DNA of 5,470 bases, from NCBI GenBank assembly GCA_029263635.1, contig JAJUFY010000160.1, forward strand, positions 1 through 5,470. Direction: 5' to 3'. Below, one piece after another: positions 4,376 to 5,470 of this stretch; the stretch's first letter is position 1; every line of letters begins with the position of its first letter. A program made the translations under genes and the position numbers. The stretch is from Ectothiorhodospiraceae bacterium. GTDB taxonomy: Bacteria > Pseudomonadota > Gammaproteobacteria > Nitrococcales > AK92. The notes under the pieces are model-generated. The model did not search any database. It saw only the letters and a program-made list of their open reading frames with translations, and was not told where the DNA came from.

Positions 4376-5470
4376 ATGTTCGACAAGCATCTGAAGGCGT
4401 GGCCGAAATACGCGCCGCGGCAGCTGCGGTTGCCGCAAACCAGCGTCTATACCAATCTCGAGGTCTCGGCGCTGCGCTACCCCGACCAGCCAGCCATCGT
4501 CTATTACGACACCGCCATCAGCTACCGGGAGCTGCAGCAGGAAGCGGAGGCGCTGGCCGGCTACCTGCAGCGGCTGGGGGTGGCCAAGGGCGACCGGGTG
4601 CTGCTGTACATGCAGAACAGCCCACAGTTCATCATCGGCTATTACGCCATCCTGCGGGCCGATGCGGTGGTGGTGCCGGTCAATCCGATGAACCGCACCG
4701 CCGAGCTGGAGCATTACATCAAAGACACCGATGCCGCCGTGGCGCTCTGCGGCCAGGAGCTGTTCCCGTTCCTGCAGCCGCTGCTCGGTACCGGTACATT
4801 CGCTCACGCGATCGTGGCGGCCTATGGCGATTATGTCCGGGAGCCCACGGATCTGGACCTGCCGGAGCACGTCGCCATGCCGCGGCAGGAGATCCGTCAG
4901 GCTGGCGCGCACCTGTGGACGGATGCCATTGCCGCCGGTGCAGTGCCCGGCCCGCATACCGCCGGGCCGGACGATTACTGCGTGTTCCCCTACAGCTCCG
5001 GCACCACCGGCGCCCCCAAGGGCTGTATGCATACGCACCGCTCGGTGATGGCGACACTGGTCGGCGGCACGGTCTGGATTCCCTCCAGTTCCGGCTCGGT
5101 GATCCTGGGCACCCTGCCGATGTTTCACGTCACCGGCATGCAGTCGTGCATGAACAGCCCGATTTTCGTCGGCAGCAAGGTGGTGCTGATGACCCGCTGG
5201 GATCGCCGCACTGCCGCCAAGCTGATCGAGCGCTACCAGGTGACCGGCTGGACCAATATCGCCACCATGGCGATCGATTTTCTCTCCGACCCGGAAGTGC
5301 GCAACCACGATCTCTCCAGCCTCAAGTCGATCGGCGGCGGCGGCGCGGCGATGCCGGCGGCGGTGGAGGAGAAGCTGTTCGAGCTCACCGGGCTGCGCTA
5401 TCTGGAGGGCTACGGCCTGTCGGAGACCATGGCCGGTACCCACATCAACCCGCCGGATGCGCCGAAGGCG
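4376..5470 (+). CDS. AMP-forming acyl-CoA ligase (ANL superfamily), partial, C-terminus beyond window
   Basis: This is a cytoplasmic adenylate-forming enzyme expected to activate a carboxylic acid with ATP and join it to coenzyme A. The ATG at 4376 is set by GAGGAGG at 4364-4370 with 5-base spacing; the ATG at 4371 is in another frame. The 365 visible codons cover most of the N-terminal domain: YRELQQEAEALA (50-61) near the start, the ATP phosphate-binding loop YSSGTTGAPKG (206-216), PMFHVTG (248-254), GGGGAAMP (320-327) and the adenine-site motif YGLSET (346-351). The motifs bearing the catalytic Asp, Arg and C-terminal Lys lie beyond the window, so activity cannot be judged. The whole resembles long-chain or medium/aromatic acid CoA ligases. 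Chain length or ring specificity cannot be read reliably, so I give no symbol. It diverges from the TRAP operon, suggesting that it may act on the imported acid. Confidence 0.95.
   Translation, partial: MFDKHLKAWPKYAPRQLRLPQTSVYTNLEVSALRYPDQPAIVYYDTAISYRELQQEAEALAGYLQRLGVAKGDRVLLYMQNSPQFIIGYYAILRADAVVVPVNPMNRTAELEHYIKDTDAAVALCGQELFPFLQPLLGTGTFAHAIVAAYGDYVREPTDLDLPEHVAMPRQEIRQAGAHLWTDAIAAGAVPGPHTAGPDDYCVFPYSSGTTGAPKGCMHTHRSVMATLVGGTVWIPSSSGSVILGTLPMFHVTGMQSCMNSPIFVGSKVVLMTRWDRRTAAKLIERYQVTGWTNIATMAIDFLSDPEVRNHDLSSLKSIGGGGAAMPAAVEEKLFELTGLRYLEGYGLSETMAGTHINPPDAPKA

Noticed and set aside
4232..5443. 403-codon minus-strand open frame opposite the CoA ligase
   Set aside because: It is a shadow of the ligase gene: His/Gly/Arg-rich composition and no motif, while the plus strand has clear ligase motifs.

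Overview
This is a high-GC proteobacterial window that holds the genes of a TRAP-type (tripartite ATP-independent periplasmic) solute transporter and, diverging from them, the first 365 codons of an acyl-CoA ligase. The GC-rich codons, the strong GGAGGAG-type ribosome binding sites before all five genes, and the pairing of a TRAP transporter with a CoA ligase suggest a metabolically versatile proteobacterium. Burkholderiales is my best guess, but the sequence does not prove it.

Layout. On the minus strand, in order of transcription, lie a solute-binding protein gene dctP (3875 to 2829), a strong intrinsic terminator/attenuator (2819-2777), the small membrane subunit dctQ (2705-2154), the large membrane subunit dctM (2157-847, ATGA overlap with dctQ), a second intrinsic terminator (802-757), and a second dctP copy (from 565 leftwards, cut by the window edge). 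The two dctP copies align without any gap at an offset of exactly 3310 bases. Their identity is mosaic: 119 bases are perfectly identical at the window edge, followed by an abrupt change to diverged sequence. On the plus strand, a CoA ligase starts at 4376 and runs off the right edge.

The 500-base divergent intergenic region (3876-4375) contains a candidate promoter for dctP. Two overlapping perfect-arm palindromes lie just upstream of its -35 box. A weaker candidate promoter faces the ligase, and a perfect 16-base palindrome adjoins the ligase ribosome binding site. No gene is supported in this interval.

Working model: the binding protein captures an organic acid in the periplasm, DctQM imports it with a cation gradient, and the ligase may activate it to a CoA thioester. 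The substrate cannot be read from the sequence. The second binding protein may serve the same DctQM or a membrane pair beyond the left edge. I saw no RNA genes, CRISPR arrays, insertion sequences or phage genes. The window looks like an ordinary catabolic/transport locus; its most unusual points are the mosaic SBP paralogue and the tandem operator-like dyads.
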